64,000 nucleotides of DNA from Tsukamurella sp. 1534 (GCF_000312385.1 NZ_HE997628.1:293361-357360), one strand, 5' to 3'. Numbered from the stretch's first letter, positions 42,973 to 51,963 are shown. Numbers and translations are program-made. The notes: generated by a model from the letters alone, not told the origin.

Positions 42973-45900
42973 GTGCCGCCGACTTCCCGCGAGGTCCGCC
43001 GCCCCGGCGCCGGCCGGCTCGGCCTTCTCGCGGAGGGTGCAGAGGCCGACCTGGAGACCCTGGGATGGACCGACGCCGAATCCACCGATCAGCTCTGGGC
43101 GCTGTCCCGTGCCGCGGACCCGGACTGGACGCTCCGTGCCCTGATCCGGCTGCGTGAGAGCGAGGGGGAGGCCTGGCCGGAGATCGACGGGCTGCTCCGC
43201 GACGACGTCACCTTCCGCGGCCGGCTGCTGGGCCTGCTCGGCGCGTCCGACGCGCTGGGCGACCACCTGATCAGCACGCCGGGCACCTGGCGCCTGCTCG
43301 CGGACACCGCACCGCTGAAGTCCCGCGACGACCTCATCGCCGCCATGCTGGACGCGGTGGACGCCGTGAAGGTCCCGGGCCGCGCCGACGACGACCTGCT
43401 CTACCGCGCCGCCGTGACCGGTCCGCAGGCCGTGGCGCTGCTGCGCGACCGCTACCGCGACCTGATGACGGTGCTGGCCGCGCGGGACCTCGCCGAGCTC
43501 GTGGAGAACGAGCCGACCCTGCCGTTCCCGATCGTGGGGTCCCACCTCGCCGATCTCGCCGACGCCGCGCTCACCGCCGCACTCGCCGTGGCCGTGGCGA
43601 CCGTGTTCCCCGACGCCGATCCCGAGGGCCGCCTCGCCGTCGTCGCGATGGGCAAATGCGGTGCGCGGGAACTGAACTACGTCTCCGACGTGGACATCGT
43701 GTTCGTCGCCGAACCCGCGGACGGCGCGAGCGCGCGCCTCGCCGGGGAGATGATGCGCATCGGCTCCGCGGCCTTCTTCGACGTGGATGCGGCCCTGCGG
43801 CCCGAGGGGAAGAACGGCAGCCTGACCCGCACTCTGGAATCCCATGTGGCGTACTACAAGCGGTGGGCCAAGACGTGGGAGTTCCAGGCGCTGCTCAAGG
43901 CCCGCCCGCAGACCGGCGACATGGCGCTGGGGTACGAATACCTCGCCGCCGTGAACCCCATGGTGTGGGAGGCCACCGAGCGCGAGGACTTCGTCCAGGA
44001 CGTGCAGCAGATGCGGCGCCGCGTCGAGGAGAACATCGCGCCGGACCTGCGCGAGCGCGAGCTCAAGCTGGGCCGCGGCGGCCTGCGCGACGTGGAGTTC
44101 GCCGTCCAGCTACTGCAGTTGGTGCACGGCCGCACCGACGAGACTCTGCGTGAGCGCAGCACCGTGGAGGCGCTCGCCGCCCTCACCGCGGGCGGCTACG
44201 TGGGCCGCGAGGACGGCGCGAACTTCACCGCGTCCTACGAGTTCCTGCGCCTGTTGGAGCACCGGCTCCAGCTGCGCCGCATGGAGCGTACGCACCTGCT
44301 GCCGCCGCCCGACCACGAGGAGGCGTGGCGCTGGCTGGCCCGCGCCGCGCACGTTCGCCCGGACGGCGACCGGGACGCGGCGGGCGTGCTGCGCGGCGAG
44401 CTCAAACGCCAGTCGGCGCGGGTCCGCCGGCTGCACACGAAGCTGTTCTACCGCCCGCTGCTGGATTCGATCGCCCAGCTCGACGCCGATGCGGTGAGCC
44501 TCTCGGACGACGCGATCGTCTCGCGGCTGAGCGCGCTGGGATTCCGGCAGGCGCAGCACGCCCTCGCCCACCTCAAGGCGATGGCCGACTCCTCCCGGCG
44601 CGGCCGGATCCAGACCATCCTGCTTCCCACTCTGCTCGAATGGCTCAGCGAGACACCCAATCCCGACGCCGGCCTGCTGAACTACCGCAAGCTCTCCGAG
44701 GACCTGCGGGACGTGGAGTGGTACCTGCGCGTGCTGCGCGACGAATCGGTGGTGGCCGAGCGGCTGATGACCGTGCTCGGCTCCTCGACCTTCGTGGCGG
44801 AGCTGTTGGGCCGCTCGCCCGAGGTGATCAGGATGTACTCGGACGGGGCGACGGGGCCGAAGCTCACCGAGACCTCGCCGCGCGAGGTGTACAACGGGAT
44901 GCTCGCCGCGGTCAGCCGGTCGCACCACCGGGACCGCGCCATCGCGGTGGCGCGGGCCATGCGGCGCAGTGAGATCGCCCGCGTCGCGTCCGCCGACATC
45001 CTGGGCATGCTGACAGTGCCCGAGGTGTGCGCCGCGCTCTCCTCGGTGTGGGGGGCCGCGCTCGACGCGGCGCTGGTGTCCGAGATCGCCACGACGATAG
45101 CCGAGCGCGAATCGAGCCGGCGTGAGGTTCGGCCGGGCGCGCCCGCCAGGATCGCCGTCATCGGCATGGGCAGGCTCGGCGGCCACGAGATCGGCTACGG
45201 CTCCGATGCCGACGTGCTGTTCGTGTGCGACCCCGTCGAGGGCGCCGACGAGGCCGACGCGGTCCGCTGGGCGAACCAGGTGGCCGATGCCGTCCGCACG
45301 CGGCTCGGCGCACCGTCGGTGGATCCCGGCCTCGAAGTGGACACCGGACTGCGGCCGGAGGGACGCAACGGGCCCGTCGTGCGCACGCTGGCCGCCTACC
45401 GCGCGTACTACCAGCAGTGGGCGCAGCCGTGGGAGGTCCAGGCCCTGCTGCGTGCCACGCACGTCGCGGGCGACGACGACCTGGCGCTGGAGTTCCTGGT
45501 CATGGCCGACGAGATCAGGTATCCGGCGGGCGGCGTGCCCCCGTCCACCGTGAACGAGTTGCGGCGCATCAAGGCGCGCGTGGACTCCGAGCGGCTGCCC
45601 CGCGGCGCGGACCCGGCCACGCACACCAAGCTGGGCCGCGGCGGCCTCTCCGACGTCGAGTGGACCGTGCAGCTGGAGCAGCTGCGCTACGCGGGAGACG
45701 TTCCGTCCCTGCGGAACACGTCCACGCTGGAGTCGCTCGACACGATCCGCGCGGAGGAGCTGCTGCCGGAGAGCGACGTGCAGCTGCTGCGCGACGCCTG
45801 GCTGACCGCGACCCGCGCCCGCAACGCCCTGTTCCTGGTGCGCGGCAAGCCCGTCGACCAGCTTCCCGGCCCGGGCGCCGTGCTGGCCAACGTGGCGTAC

Positions 45901-46002
45901 GTGGCGGGCTGGCGCGAGGACGCGCTGGAGTACCTCGAGGACTACCTGCGCACGACGCGACGCGCGCGGGCCGTGGTGGACCGGGTGTTCTGGGGCGAGT
46001 AG
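42973..46002 (+). CDS. glnE: Glutamine synthetase adenylyltransferase GlnE
   Basis: A 1009-residue bifunctional enzyme that adenylylates and deadenylylates GlnA1. Two nucleotidyltransferase domains are visible: the N-terminal deadenylylase with GKCGARELNYVSDVDIVF near residues 226-243, and the C-terminal adenylylase with GMGRLGGHEIGYGSDADVLF near 731-750. Both have the paired Asp of the active site, and each is followed by a helical GlnD-type regulatory stretch (KLGRGGLRDVEFAVQ; KLGRGGLSDVEWTVQ). Full length. GTG 42973 starts 10 bases after glnA2, so the two form an operon as in M. tuberculosis. Confidence 0.94.
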   Translation: MPPTSREVRRPGAGRLGLLAEGAEADLETLGWTDAESTDQLWALSRAADPDWTLRALIRLRESEGEAWPEIDGLLRDDVTFRGRLLGLLGASDALGDHLISTPGTWRLLADTAPLKSRDDLIAAMLDAVDAVKVPGRADDDLLYRAAVTGPQAVALLRDRYRDLMTVLAARDLAELVENEPTLPFPIVGSHLADLADAALTAALAVAVATVFPDADPEGRLAVVAMGKCGARELNYVSDVDIVFVAEPADGASARLAGEMMRIGSAAFFDVDAALRPEGKNGSLTRTLESHVAYYKRWAKTWEFQALLKARPQTGDMALGYEYLAAVNPMVWEATEREDFVQDVQQMRRRVEENIAPDLRERELKLGRGGLRDVEFAVQLLQLVHGRTDETLRERSTVEALAALTAGGYVGREDGANFTASYEFLRLLEHRLQLRRMERTHLLPPPDHEEAWRWLARAAHVRPDGDRDAAGVLRGELKRQSARVRRLHTKLFYRPLLDSIAQLDADAVSLSDDAIVSRLSALGFRQAQHALAHLKAMADSSRRGRIQTILLPTLLEWLSETPNPDAGLLNYRKLSEDLRDVEWYLRVLRDESVVAERLMTVLGSSTFVAELLGRSPEVIRMYSDGATGPKLTETSPREVYNGMLAAVSRSHHRDRAIAVARAMRRSEIARVASADILGMLTVPEVCAALSSVWGAALDAALVSEIATTIAERESSRREVRPGAPARIAVIGMGRLGGHEIGYGSDADVLFVCDPVEGADEADAVRWANQVADAVRTRLGAPSVDPGLEVDTGLRPEGRNGPVVRTLAAYRAYYQQWAQPWEVQALLRATHVAGDDDLALEFLVMADEIRYPAGGVPPSTVNELRRIKARVDSERLPRGADPATHTKLGRGGLSDVEWTVQLEQLRYAGDVPSLRNTSTLESLDTIRAEELLPESDVQLLRDAWLTATRARNALFLVRGKPVDQLPGPGAVLANVAYVAGWREDALEYLEDYLRTTRRARAVVDRVFWGE

Positions 46003-46026
46003 CGCTTCGCCAGGCAGAATGTCGGC

Positions 46027-46962
46027 ATGAGGATGTTCATTCGGCTGGCGGCGAGCCTCGCCGGCACCGCGGCCCTGCTCATCGCCGTCGGTGCCCTCGC
46101 GCTGCACTTCTGGCCCGGCACGCAGAAGGTCACCATCGCGGCGGCCGCGGTCTCCCCGGTGCTGTTCGTGGCCGCCGTCGCGCTCGCGGCGGTGTGCCTG
46201 CTGACCGCGCGGGCGTGGCTGCGGCTGGTGCTCGTGATCGCCGTCGCGGCAGCAGGTGCCTGGGTGCAGTCGCCGCTGTGGCGGGCGGACGGCGCGCCCA
46301 CCGGCCCCGCGCTCACCGTTCTGTCCACCAACCTCCAGGTGGGCCGCGCGGACGTCGCGGCCCTCGCCCGGCTGGTGCGCGACGAGCGCGTCGACGTGCT
46401 CGCCGTCCAGGAGATCACGCCCGAGGCGGCGCGGGGTGTCGAGTCGTCCACGATCGCCGCGGACCTGCCGTACCGGATCGTGCGCCCCGAGGCGATGGCG
46501 TCCGGCACCGCCCTGTACAGCCGGTACCCGCTCTCCAGCACGGCGGAGATCCCCGGGTTCGCGATGCGTTCGCTCACCGCCGTTGCGGCAGTGCCCGGGC
46601 GCGGCGACGTGCAGCTGTTCGCGCTGCATCCGGTGCCGCCCACCGACGCCGGCTGGGCCGACGAGCTGCGCCGCGTCGAGACCCTGCTGCACGGGGTGCC
46701 TGAGCCGAAACCCGTGATCGCCCTGGGGGATTACAACGCCACCTACGACCACACCCCGTTCCGGCGGCTGCTCGCCGACGGGTACCGCGACGCCGGCGAC
46801 CTCGCGGGTGCGGGCTGGCTGCCCACCTACCCCACAGACAAGTCCTACCCGGCGATGGTGGGCATCGACCACGTCCTGCTGCGGGGGCTCGGCGCGGCGG
46901 ACGTGACGCGCCACGACCTGCCCGGCGCCGACCACAAGGCGCTGCTGGCGAAGGTGGGTTAG
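46027..46962 (+). CDS. Membrane endonuclease/exonuclease/phosphatase family protein
   Basis: A 311-residue protein. Three membrane segments (about 5-27, 38-60, 65-82) precede an EEP hydrolase domain that should face outside. Active-site elements: STNLQ (Asn), VQEITP (metal Glu), HPVPP (His), GDYNATYDH (Asp, Asn), GIDHVL (Asp) and ADHKALL (His). Such membrane-anchored EEP proteins act on phosphodiesters or lipids; the substrate is unknown. It begins 24 bases after glnE on the same strand and overlaps the convergent methyltransferase by 4 bases. Confidence 0.85.
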   Translation: MRMFIRLAASLAGTAALLIAVGALALHFWPGTQKVTIAAAAVSPVLFVAAVALAAVCLLTARAWLRLVLVIAVAAAGAWVQSPLWRADGAPTGPALTVLSTNLQVGRADVAALARLVRDERVDVLAVQEITPEAARGVESSTIAADLPYRIVRPEAMASGTALYSRYPLSSTAEIPGFAMRSLTAVAAVPGRGDVQLFALHPVPPTDAGWADELRRVETLLHGVPEPKPVIALGDYNATYDHTPFRRLLADGYRDAGDLAGAGWLPTYPTDKSYPAMVGIDHVLLRGLGAADVTRHDLPGADHKALLAKVG

Positions 46963-47624
46963 GGCAGGGGCCGCGCGGTCCACTCCAGCGTGTAGCGGAA
47001 CGGGAGGCGGCGGCGCACCGTCGAACCCGGGAGGATCCGGCCGGCGGCCTCCGCGATCTGGTCCACGGTGTGCTCGGGATCGCGCACCGGGAACGGTGGC
47101 TCGGCCCGCGGAACCGACGTGGGGATCGGATGCCGCAGGAACCCCATGACGGGGTTCGCGAGCGCGGAGCCGGTGAGCCACACCGCGTCGGCGACCGAGC
47201 CCTCGCGGGCGAGCCCGACCACCAGCAGGCGCCCGCCCGGCGCGAGGAGCGCGCGGCACCGCTCCAGGGCGGGCGCGAGCTCGAGGTGGTGCAGCGTGGC
47301 GATCATGGTGATCAGGTCGTACGGGCCGTCGGCGGCGTCGAACCCGTCGATCACCCGGACGCGCCGCTCGCCGCGCTCCTCGGTCGCGGCCCGCATGCCC
47401 TCGTCGCGGTCCGCGGCGTCGACCGCGTCGAACCGCTGCGCGAGACGGGACGCGAGGAGCCCTTCGCCGCAGCCGACGTCGAGTGCCCGCGCCCGGCGCT
47501 CGGGGAGGTTGCCCAGGATCCAGCCGTGGAAGTGGTCGTTGTGGCTGAACGGGTGCCGCGCGTTGAACCAGCCCAGCGCGCGGATCGGCAGCTGCAGCGC
47601 CGGATGGGTCCGCAGGTCCACCAC
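46959..47624 (-). CDS. Class I SAM-dependent methyltransferase
   Basis: A 221-residue soluble methyltransferase. SAM motif ALDVGCGEGLLASRLAQ at about residues 47-63, acidic loop AADRDEGM, and motif DLITMIATLHHLE near 103-115. The N-terminal WFNARHPFSHNDHFHGWIL is typical of a family found next to actinobacterial natural-product and lipid genes. The target is unknown. It starts 6 bases after the stop of the downstream-facing arrangement with the FKBP lipoprotein gene (same strand, FKBP first), so both are probably co-transcribed. Confidence 0.83.
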   Translation of the reverse strand: MVDLRTHPALQLPIRALGWFNARHPFSHNDHFHGWILGNLPERRARALDVGCGEGLLASRLAQRFDAVDAADRDEGMRAATEERGERRVRVIDGFDAADGPYDLITMIATLHHLELAPALERCRALLAPGGRLLVVGLAREGSVADAVWLTGSALANPVMGFLRHPIPTSVPRAEPPFPVRDPEHTVDQIAEAAGRILPGSTVRRRLPFRYTLEWTARPLP

Positions 47625-47630
47625 GGGCGC

Positions 47631-48194
47631 CTACTTCTTCACGGCGAGGATCTTGATCGCGAAGATCAGCGTGTCACCCGGCTCGATGCCCGCGGACGGC
47701 TGGCCCGTGGGGTAGCCGTCGGCGGGCGCGATCGCCACACCCACCGAGGAGCCCACCTTCTGCCCGGCGATGGCCTTCTTGAAGCCCGGGATCACTCCGT
47801 CCAGCGGGAACTCCGTCGGCTTGCCGCGGTTGTAGGTGCTGTCGAAGGGGTCGCCGCCCGTGCGGCCGTTGACGCCGAGGTAGCAGACGGAGACCGTCGC
47901 GTTCTCGGGCACGACCTCGCCCTCCGCCTCGCCGTCCGAGGGGAACGCCTTGACCTGCGTCTCCTGGACGGAGAACGGGGGCTTCACCCGGACCACGGGT
48001 GCCGCCGAATCGGTGGGGCCGGTGACCTCGATCGAGCCCTGCCCGCCCTCCAGCGTCCAGTCCGGCGCGGTGGACGTGCCGGGCGAGCCGGTGGGGCACG
48101 ACGCGGCGGTGTTCGACGCCGAATCGCACGCCGTGAGGGCGGAGGCGGCGAGGGTGGTCGCGACGACGGCGGTGACGAGGCGGGACGCATGCAT
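47631..48194 (-). CDS. FKBP-type peptidyl-prolyl isomerase lipoprotein (second copy)
   Basis: A 187-residue lipoprotein: signal ending in LTAC (Cys about 23), a spacer, then an FKBP domain with VCYLGVNGRTGGDPFDSTY, GVIPGFKKAIAGQKVG and DGYPTGQPSAGIEPGDTLIFAIKILAVKK. It is clearly a paralogue of the gene at 40952-41527, sharing the unusual VCYxGVNGRTG insertion. Extracytoplasmic proline isomerisation is the expected role. It starts at ATG 48194, divergent from and 43 bases from the next gene. Confidence 0.85.
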   Translation of the reverse strand: MHASRLVTAVVATTLAASALTACDSASNTAASCPTGSPGTSTAPDWTLEGGQGSIEVTGPTDSAAPVVRVKPPFSVQETQVKAFPSDGEAEGEVVPENATVSVCYLGVNGRTGGDPFDSTYNRGKPTEFPLDGVIPGFKKAIAGQKVGSSVGVAIAPADGYPTGQPSAGIEPGDTLIFAIKILAVKK

Positions 48195-48237
48195 GGGTTC
48201 GAACGTACCCGCCCGCGGGGCACGTACGCTGGACCCG

Positions 48238-49569
48238 GTGGGTGAACGCGACTGGATCGGGCGGCTGCTGCGCGCGGCGGCCGCGGATCGCTGGGCTCGG
48301 CGCGGCATCGATCTCGGCGAGCGCGTGCTGGTCCGGATGGAACCGCCGCCGGAACCCGAGCCCCAGCCGGCCCCCGAGGAACCCGAGCCCGAACCCGAGC
48401 TGCTGTATCTGGTGAGTCTTGCGGGACATCCGAATTACGGCGACGAACTGGTCCTGCGGACGTGGCTGCGGCACCTCGCGCGGGTGCGGCCGGAGGCGAG
48501 CGTCGTGGTGGACGTGGCGCACCTCGGCGAAGCGGGGCTCCTGTTCGCCGGCGATCACCCGCACGCCGTGTTCGTCGACACGCTGTGGCGCCTGGCGCGA
48601 TTCGCCGCCGACGAGCCCGATGAGCTGGGCGGCCGCACCCCGCAGGACTGGGTGGCGCTGGCCGCGACCGAGCTCGGTGTCGCACCCGGCCTCGCGGAGG
48701 GGGTCGACCACCTGCGCCGCGCAGACAGCGTGCACATCCTGGGCGGCGGATTCGTCAACGCCCTGTGGCCGCAATGGCTTCCGGTGGTCTCCGCGGTCGC
48801 CGAGGTGAGCCGCCGCACCGGCGCCCGCGCCTCCGCCTCGGGCCTCGGGCTCCTGCCGTTGCCGGACGGCGGCGACCTCGCCCGGCTGCGGTCGGACGCG
48901 CGCGGTTTCGCGGTGTTCGACGTCCGCGACGACGCGTCCTTCGCGGCGCTCGACGGTGTTCCCGGCAGGTCCTTCACCGGCGACGACGTGTGGCTCGGGA
49001 CCGATCCGGAGCCGGACACCGCTCCGGCCGGGGAGGACGCGGGTGCGGGCGGCGGTGTGGCCCTGTGCATCCAATCGGACCTGTCCGAGGACTTCGCGTG
49101 GGACGGGGCCACCGGTACCGAAGCACTCGCCGCGTTCCTCGTGGCCACGCTCGACGCGTGGGACGTCCCGGGGGACCAGGTGACCGTGGTCGAGGGCATC
49201 CCGGGGTTCGACTACACCGTCCCGAAACTCATGGGGGACAGGCTCGACGGTGCGCGGTTCGTCCCGTTCCTCGACGTGTGGCGCGAGGGGCTGCCCGTCG
49301 GGGACGGGCTCACGTGGATCAGCACCCGCTTCCATCCGCACCTCGTGGCCGCCGCGGCCGGCGACAGCGGCGTGGCCGTGGTGCCCAAGCCCGACTACTA
49401 CGGGATCAAGCACGGCTCCCTCGTCGCCGCCGGCTCGCGGTGGACGATGGTCGACGGGGCGGCCGCGGTTCCCGCCCGCCCCGGCGCCGGGGGCTTCCCG
49501 GACGCGGACCGTCGGGCGGCCGTCGCCCGGAAGAACGCCCTGGCGGAACGGCTCTATCCCCGCCGCTGA
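48238..49569 (+). CDS. Polysaccharide pyruvyl transferase family protein
   Basis: A 443-residue protein starting at GTG 48238. After a helical, Arg-rich N-terminus and a Pro/Glu linker (PPPEPEPQPAPEEPEPEPEL, about 37-56) comes a fold typical of polysaccharide pyruvyl transferases: SLAGHPNYGDELVLRTWLRHL, a HILGGGF motif, ASASGLGLLPL and the C-terminal STRFHPHLVAAAAGDSGV. Such enzymes add pyruvate ketals to cell-surface sugars from phosphoenolpyruvate. The acidic linker is unusual. No sugar-biosynthesis genes lie nearby, so the acceptor is unknown. Confidence 0.82.
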   Translation: MGERDWIGRLLRAAAADRWARRGIDLGERVLVRMEPPPEPEPQPAPEEPEPEPELLYLVSLAGHPNYGDELVLRTWLRHLARVRPEASVVVDVAHLGEAGLLFAGDHPHAVFVDTLWRLARFAADEPDELGGRTPQDWVALAATELGVAPGLAEGVDHLRRADSVHILGGGFVNALWPQWLPVVSAVAEVSRRTGARASASGLGLLPLPDGGDLARLRSDARGFAVFDVRDDASFAALDGVPGRSFTGDDVWLGTDPEPDTAPAGEDAGAGGGVALCIQSDLSEDFAWDGATGTEALAAFLVATLDAWDVPGDQVTVVEGIPGFDYTVPKLMGDRLDGARFVPFLDVWREGLPVGDGLTWISTRFHPHLVAAAAGDSGVAVVPKPDYYGIKHGSLVAAGSRWTMVDGAAAVPARPGAGGFPDADRRAAVARKNALAERLYPRR

Positions 49570-49607
49570 CCGCGCCTGACCGCCGGTGACCGGCGTACGG
49601 TCGGGGA

Positions 49608-50144
49608 GTGAGCAGCCTGATCCTCCTGAACGGCGCCCCGGGCACGGGGAAGTCGACCATCGCCTCCGCGCTCGCGGGTGAGGTGCCGATGATGCTGGCG
49701 CTCGACATCGACGTCCTGAAACACGCACTGGGACACTGGCCGGAGGATCCCGTCGCGGCGGGGCTGCGCGCGCGGTCGGTCGCATTGGCGGTGCTCGGCG
49801 AGCACCTGGACGCCGGTTTCGACGTGGTGCTCGGGCAGTACCTGGCGCGCGCGGAGTTCATCGAGGAACTGGAGCGCGCGGCGGCACGGCACGGTGCGCG
49901 GTTCGTCGAGTTCCTGCTCGACCTGGACGCGGAGTCGTTGGCCACCCGGCTCAGCGACCGCGCCGCCGCGCCCGACCGGCCGGAACACGCGGTCAACAAC
50001 CGACTCGTCGGGCCCGCGGACGCCGCCGACCTGGAGCGGTCGATGGGCGCGGTCCGCGCGGAGCGGATCGGGGCGATCCGGCTGGACGCCCGCCGCCCCG
50101 TCCGCGACACCGTCGCCGCGATCCGGTCCGCGGCCGGCCTGTGA
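49608..50144 (+). CDS. P-loop kinase, chloramphenicol phosphotransferase/zeta-like
   Basis: A 178-residue small-molecule kinase. Walker A GAPGTGKST at residues 9-17, followed by a LDIDVLKHALG segment whose Asp sits where chloramphenicol 3-O-phosphotransferase and zeta-type kinases place the catalytic base, then LGQYLARAEFIEELERAA. The lid region has several Arg. The substrate is unknown. A perfect 18-bp terminator hairpin follows its stop. No antitoxin gene is next to it, which argues against a zeta toxin. Confidence 0.75.
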   Translation: MSSLILLNGAPGTGKSTIASALAGEVPMMLALDIDVLKHALGHWPEDPVAAGLRARSVALAVLGEHLDAGFDVVLGQYLARAEFIEELERAAARHGARFVEFLLDLDAESLATRLSDRAAAPDRPEHAVNNRLVGPADAADLERSMGAVRAERIGAIRLDARRPVRDTVAAIRSAAGL

Positions 50145-50155
50145 ACGGGCCAGGA

Positions 50156-50197
50156 ACGCTTCGAGCCCGCACCGGGATCGGTGCGGGCTCGAAGCGT
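50156..50197. terminator. Bidirectional terminator, originally shared with glnA1
   Basis: A perfect 18-bp stem (50156-50173 with 50180-50197) with a 6-base loop, 11 bases after the kinase stop. It sits 13 bases left of the element's left repeat. Removing the element would put it just downstream of the glnA1 stop, so it was probably the glnA1 terminator as well. Confidence 0.8.
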
Positions 50198-50210
50198 CAG
50201 ACTGCGCGGA

Positions 50211-50232
50211 TCACACGTCGTAGTAGAGCTGG
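50211..50232 (+). repeat. Left attachment repeat (att)
   Basis: A 22-base sequence beginning tcacacgtcg and ending tagagctgg, identical to 52568-52589. It is a copy of the glnA1 3' end standing outside any gene. Confidence 0.85.
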
Positions 50233-50385
50233 GATCGCTACCTGCGGGTTTGTTTCGCGCTGGCATTGCTGGGCCCATCTAGTTTCGACTGGTCAGAGCA
50301 TTGGTGCTGTTGCGTAACGAGAGGCGGCGCCGGAGCTCCTGGGGACTGGCTGCGGACTGAGCTCTTGGGGCGCGTCGAATCCGAC

Positions 50386-51252
50386 ATGATGCGAGGTTCA
50401 CGGCACTACGCTCTCTCCATGGAGCAGGACGAATGCCCTAGACCGTGGATGCCCACCGACGCCGTGGACGCATTACGACGGCCATTCGATAGCCGCTGTT
50501 GGTGGTGTGGGTCTACAGATCTCAGTGCGGAACACAGGTTCAAGCGATCTGACCTCTCCAAGCTCGACGCCTCAAAGGGAGGGCTGGACTGGATAGACAG
50601 CGGTACCGGGGTGTTGCAGCGAATTAGGGGCCCGCAGGATAAACGAATAAAGTTTGAACCGAATCTCTGCAAACGATGCAACAATGCGAGATCTCAACCT
50701 TCCGATCGTGCCTGGGATTTAATGTTCGACTACATCGCGCAGAACTGGTATAGGGGATTGCGGAGGTCGCGGACCATAGACTTCGCAAACATTCTGGGCG
50801 ACGCTGAAGAGCCCCGGCGTGTTGCTCAATATTTGGTGAAAAATATGGCGTGCACGATTGTCAGTTCGGGTTTCGCGGTGCCCCCAGGAATCATCTCGTT
50901 CCTTGACGACGACCCCGTCGATCGGCGGGAGATACAGTCGGTATTTTTTCGGTGCCGCTCCTGCTGGGAGCAAGAACGGAACGTTTCGAAGTCCGAGATC
51001 AGCAGCTTGGCTAGAGCTTCGCTCTACGCAGAGCTTGATCGAGAAACGATGGAACCTAACGTGTTTGCAACAGAGTTTCAGGTTGGAGCATTCGGATTCA
51101 TGATCAGGTGGGATGGGGTAAACGAGTCTCCGCCCGCATTCTTCGAGGTCGATCGAGCGACTATTCACGACAGGCGGTCGCTGCCCGACCAGCACCTGCA
51201 CTGCTGTGTTCGTGACCGATTTATGATAGTTACTGATGTTCGCGGAAAGTAG
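50386..51252 (+). CDS. HNH-type nuclease-like cargo protein
   Basis: A 288-residue (ATG 50386) or 277-residue (ATG 50419) protein with a treble-clef zinc site of HNH type: CWWC near residue 37 of the longer form, then SAEH, then LCKRCNNARS followed by a conserved DRAWD. A second CRSCW pair lies near residue 193. The spacing of CxxC, EH and CxxCN fits HNH endonucleases; the rest is not recognised. GC is clearly lower than the chromosome. It is the only intact gene in the element, so it may be cargo such as a defence nuclease. No ribosome site decides the start. Confidence 0.65.
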   Translation: MMRGSRHYALSMEQDECPRPWMPTDAVDALRRPFDSRCWWCGSTDLSAEHRFKRSDLSKLDASKGGLDWIDSGTGVLQRIRGPQDKRIKFEPNLCKRCNNARSQPSDRAWDLMFDYIAQNWYRGLRRSRTIDFANILGDAEEPRRVAQYLVKNMACTIVSSGFAVPPGIISFLDDDPVDRREIQSVFFRCRSCWEQERNVSKSEISSLARASLYAELDRETMEPNVFATEFQVGAFGFMIRWDGVNESPPAFFEVDRATIHDRRSLPDQHLHCCVRDRFMIVTDVRGK

Positions 51253-51312
51253 GAACAGCCCTAGGACACCAAGTTGCGCGAACTCGATGGATGCGAATCT
51301 GCGGGTGAGATG

Positions 51313-51356
51313 TCGAAGGGTGGGGCCGCACCAATTTGGGCGACCCCACCCCTCGA
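51313..51356 (-). terminator. Hairpin after minus-strand phage genes
   Basis: Arms 51313-51325 and 51344-51356 pair over 13 positions; in the minus-strand RNA all pairs hold, counting one G-U. It lies 10 bases after the stop of the 92-residue minus-strand gene. Confidence 0.5.
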
Positions 51357-51366
51357 AGAAAGCGCT

Positions 51367-51645
51367 CTACGTGAGCTGGGTGGTGAGTTCGAGCGCCTTG
51401 GCCTTCACGTCGACCGCGGATACCCGTTTGGCGGCCGGGTTGATCCCTTCGGTGTCGTCCCCGGCGGTCGGATGGTCAGGATCCGGGAACGCGACCGCGT
51501 GAATGGCCGCGAGAACGTCGTCGACGATGGCCCCGGCCTCGTCGGCGAGGTCCGCGACCGCATCAGCGAGCTGAGACAGCGCCTCGGGGTCGATTTCCGC
51601 CGATTCGGGCTCCGGGACCGGTGCGCCGGCCTGCATGGACGCCAT
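51367..51645 (-). CDS. Small phage-like protein (92 aa)
   Basis: A 92-residue acidic, Ala/Asp-rich protein beginning MASMQAGAPVPEPESAEIDPEAL and forming a likely helix (LADAVADLADEAGAIVDDVLAAIHAV). The preceding frame ends PEFRAAQKAALAEFDR with a stop four bases from this start, as in packed phage modules. No family is recognised. It lies downstream of the prohead protease fragment on the same strand. Confidence 0.45.
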   Translation of the reverse strand: MASMQAGAPVPEPESAEIDPEALSQLADAVADLADEAGAIVDDVLAAIHAVAFPDPDHPTAGDDTEGINPAAKRVSAVDVKAKALELTTQLT

Positions 51646-51735
51646 TCAGCGGTCGAATTCGGCGAGCGCGGCTTTCTGAGCGGCCCGGAACTCGGGTGTG
51701 ATGGGGGGTCCCGCGGTCGCGGGCGATGCGGGGAG

Positions 51736-51963
51736 TCATTCGAGGCTCCTTCGAATGTTGGATGTCACGCGGGCTTCGCGGTTGCTCGGTACCGCGACGA
51801 CACCGACGTTGAGCAGTTCCCGCCACGCCCTTCCGGCCTGCTCGAGGGTGTTGTCATGCCGGACAGCCACGGACACCGTGTTGATGTGGCCCTCCTGCAT
51901 CAAGCTACGGACCCGTTGGGCCTCGGGTGTCGACGCGAACCGAGCGCTGATGCGGAGAGTGCC
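51736..51963 (-). pseudogene. Prohead protease fragment (HK97-type), C-terminal part
   Basis: About 75 residues resembling the C-terminal half of caudovirus prohead maturation proteases, with ISARFASTPEAQRVRSLMQ, GHINTVSVAVR and RELLNVGVVAVPSNREARV. The catalytic His/Ser part should lie upstream but is missing; at 51963 the sequence joins recombinase-like sequence of the other strand. It is therefore a fragment left by deletion. The identification rests on remembered family pattern. Confidence 0.6.

Noticed and set aside
49608..50144. Zeta-type toxin
   Set aside because: The P-loop kinase has no adjacent antitoxin gene, and its motifs fit small-molecule phosphotransferases equally well.
50266..50385. 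TTG start of the HNH-type gene at 50266
   Set aside because: The extra 40 residues would begin close to the attachment repeat and show no conserved pattern; ATG 50386 or 50419 is more likely.
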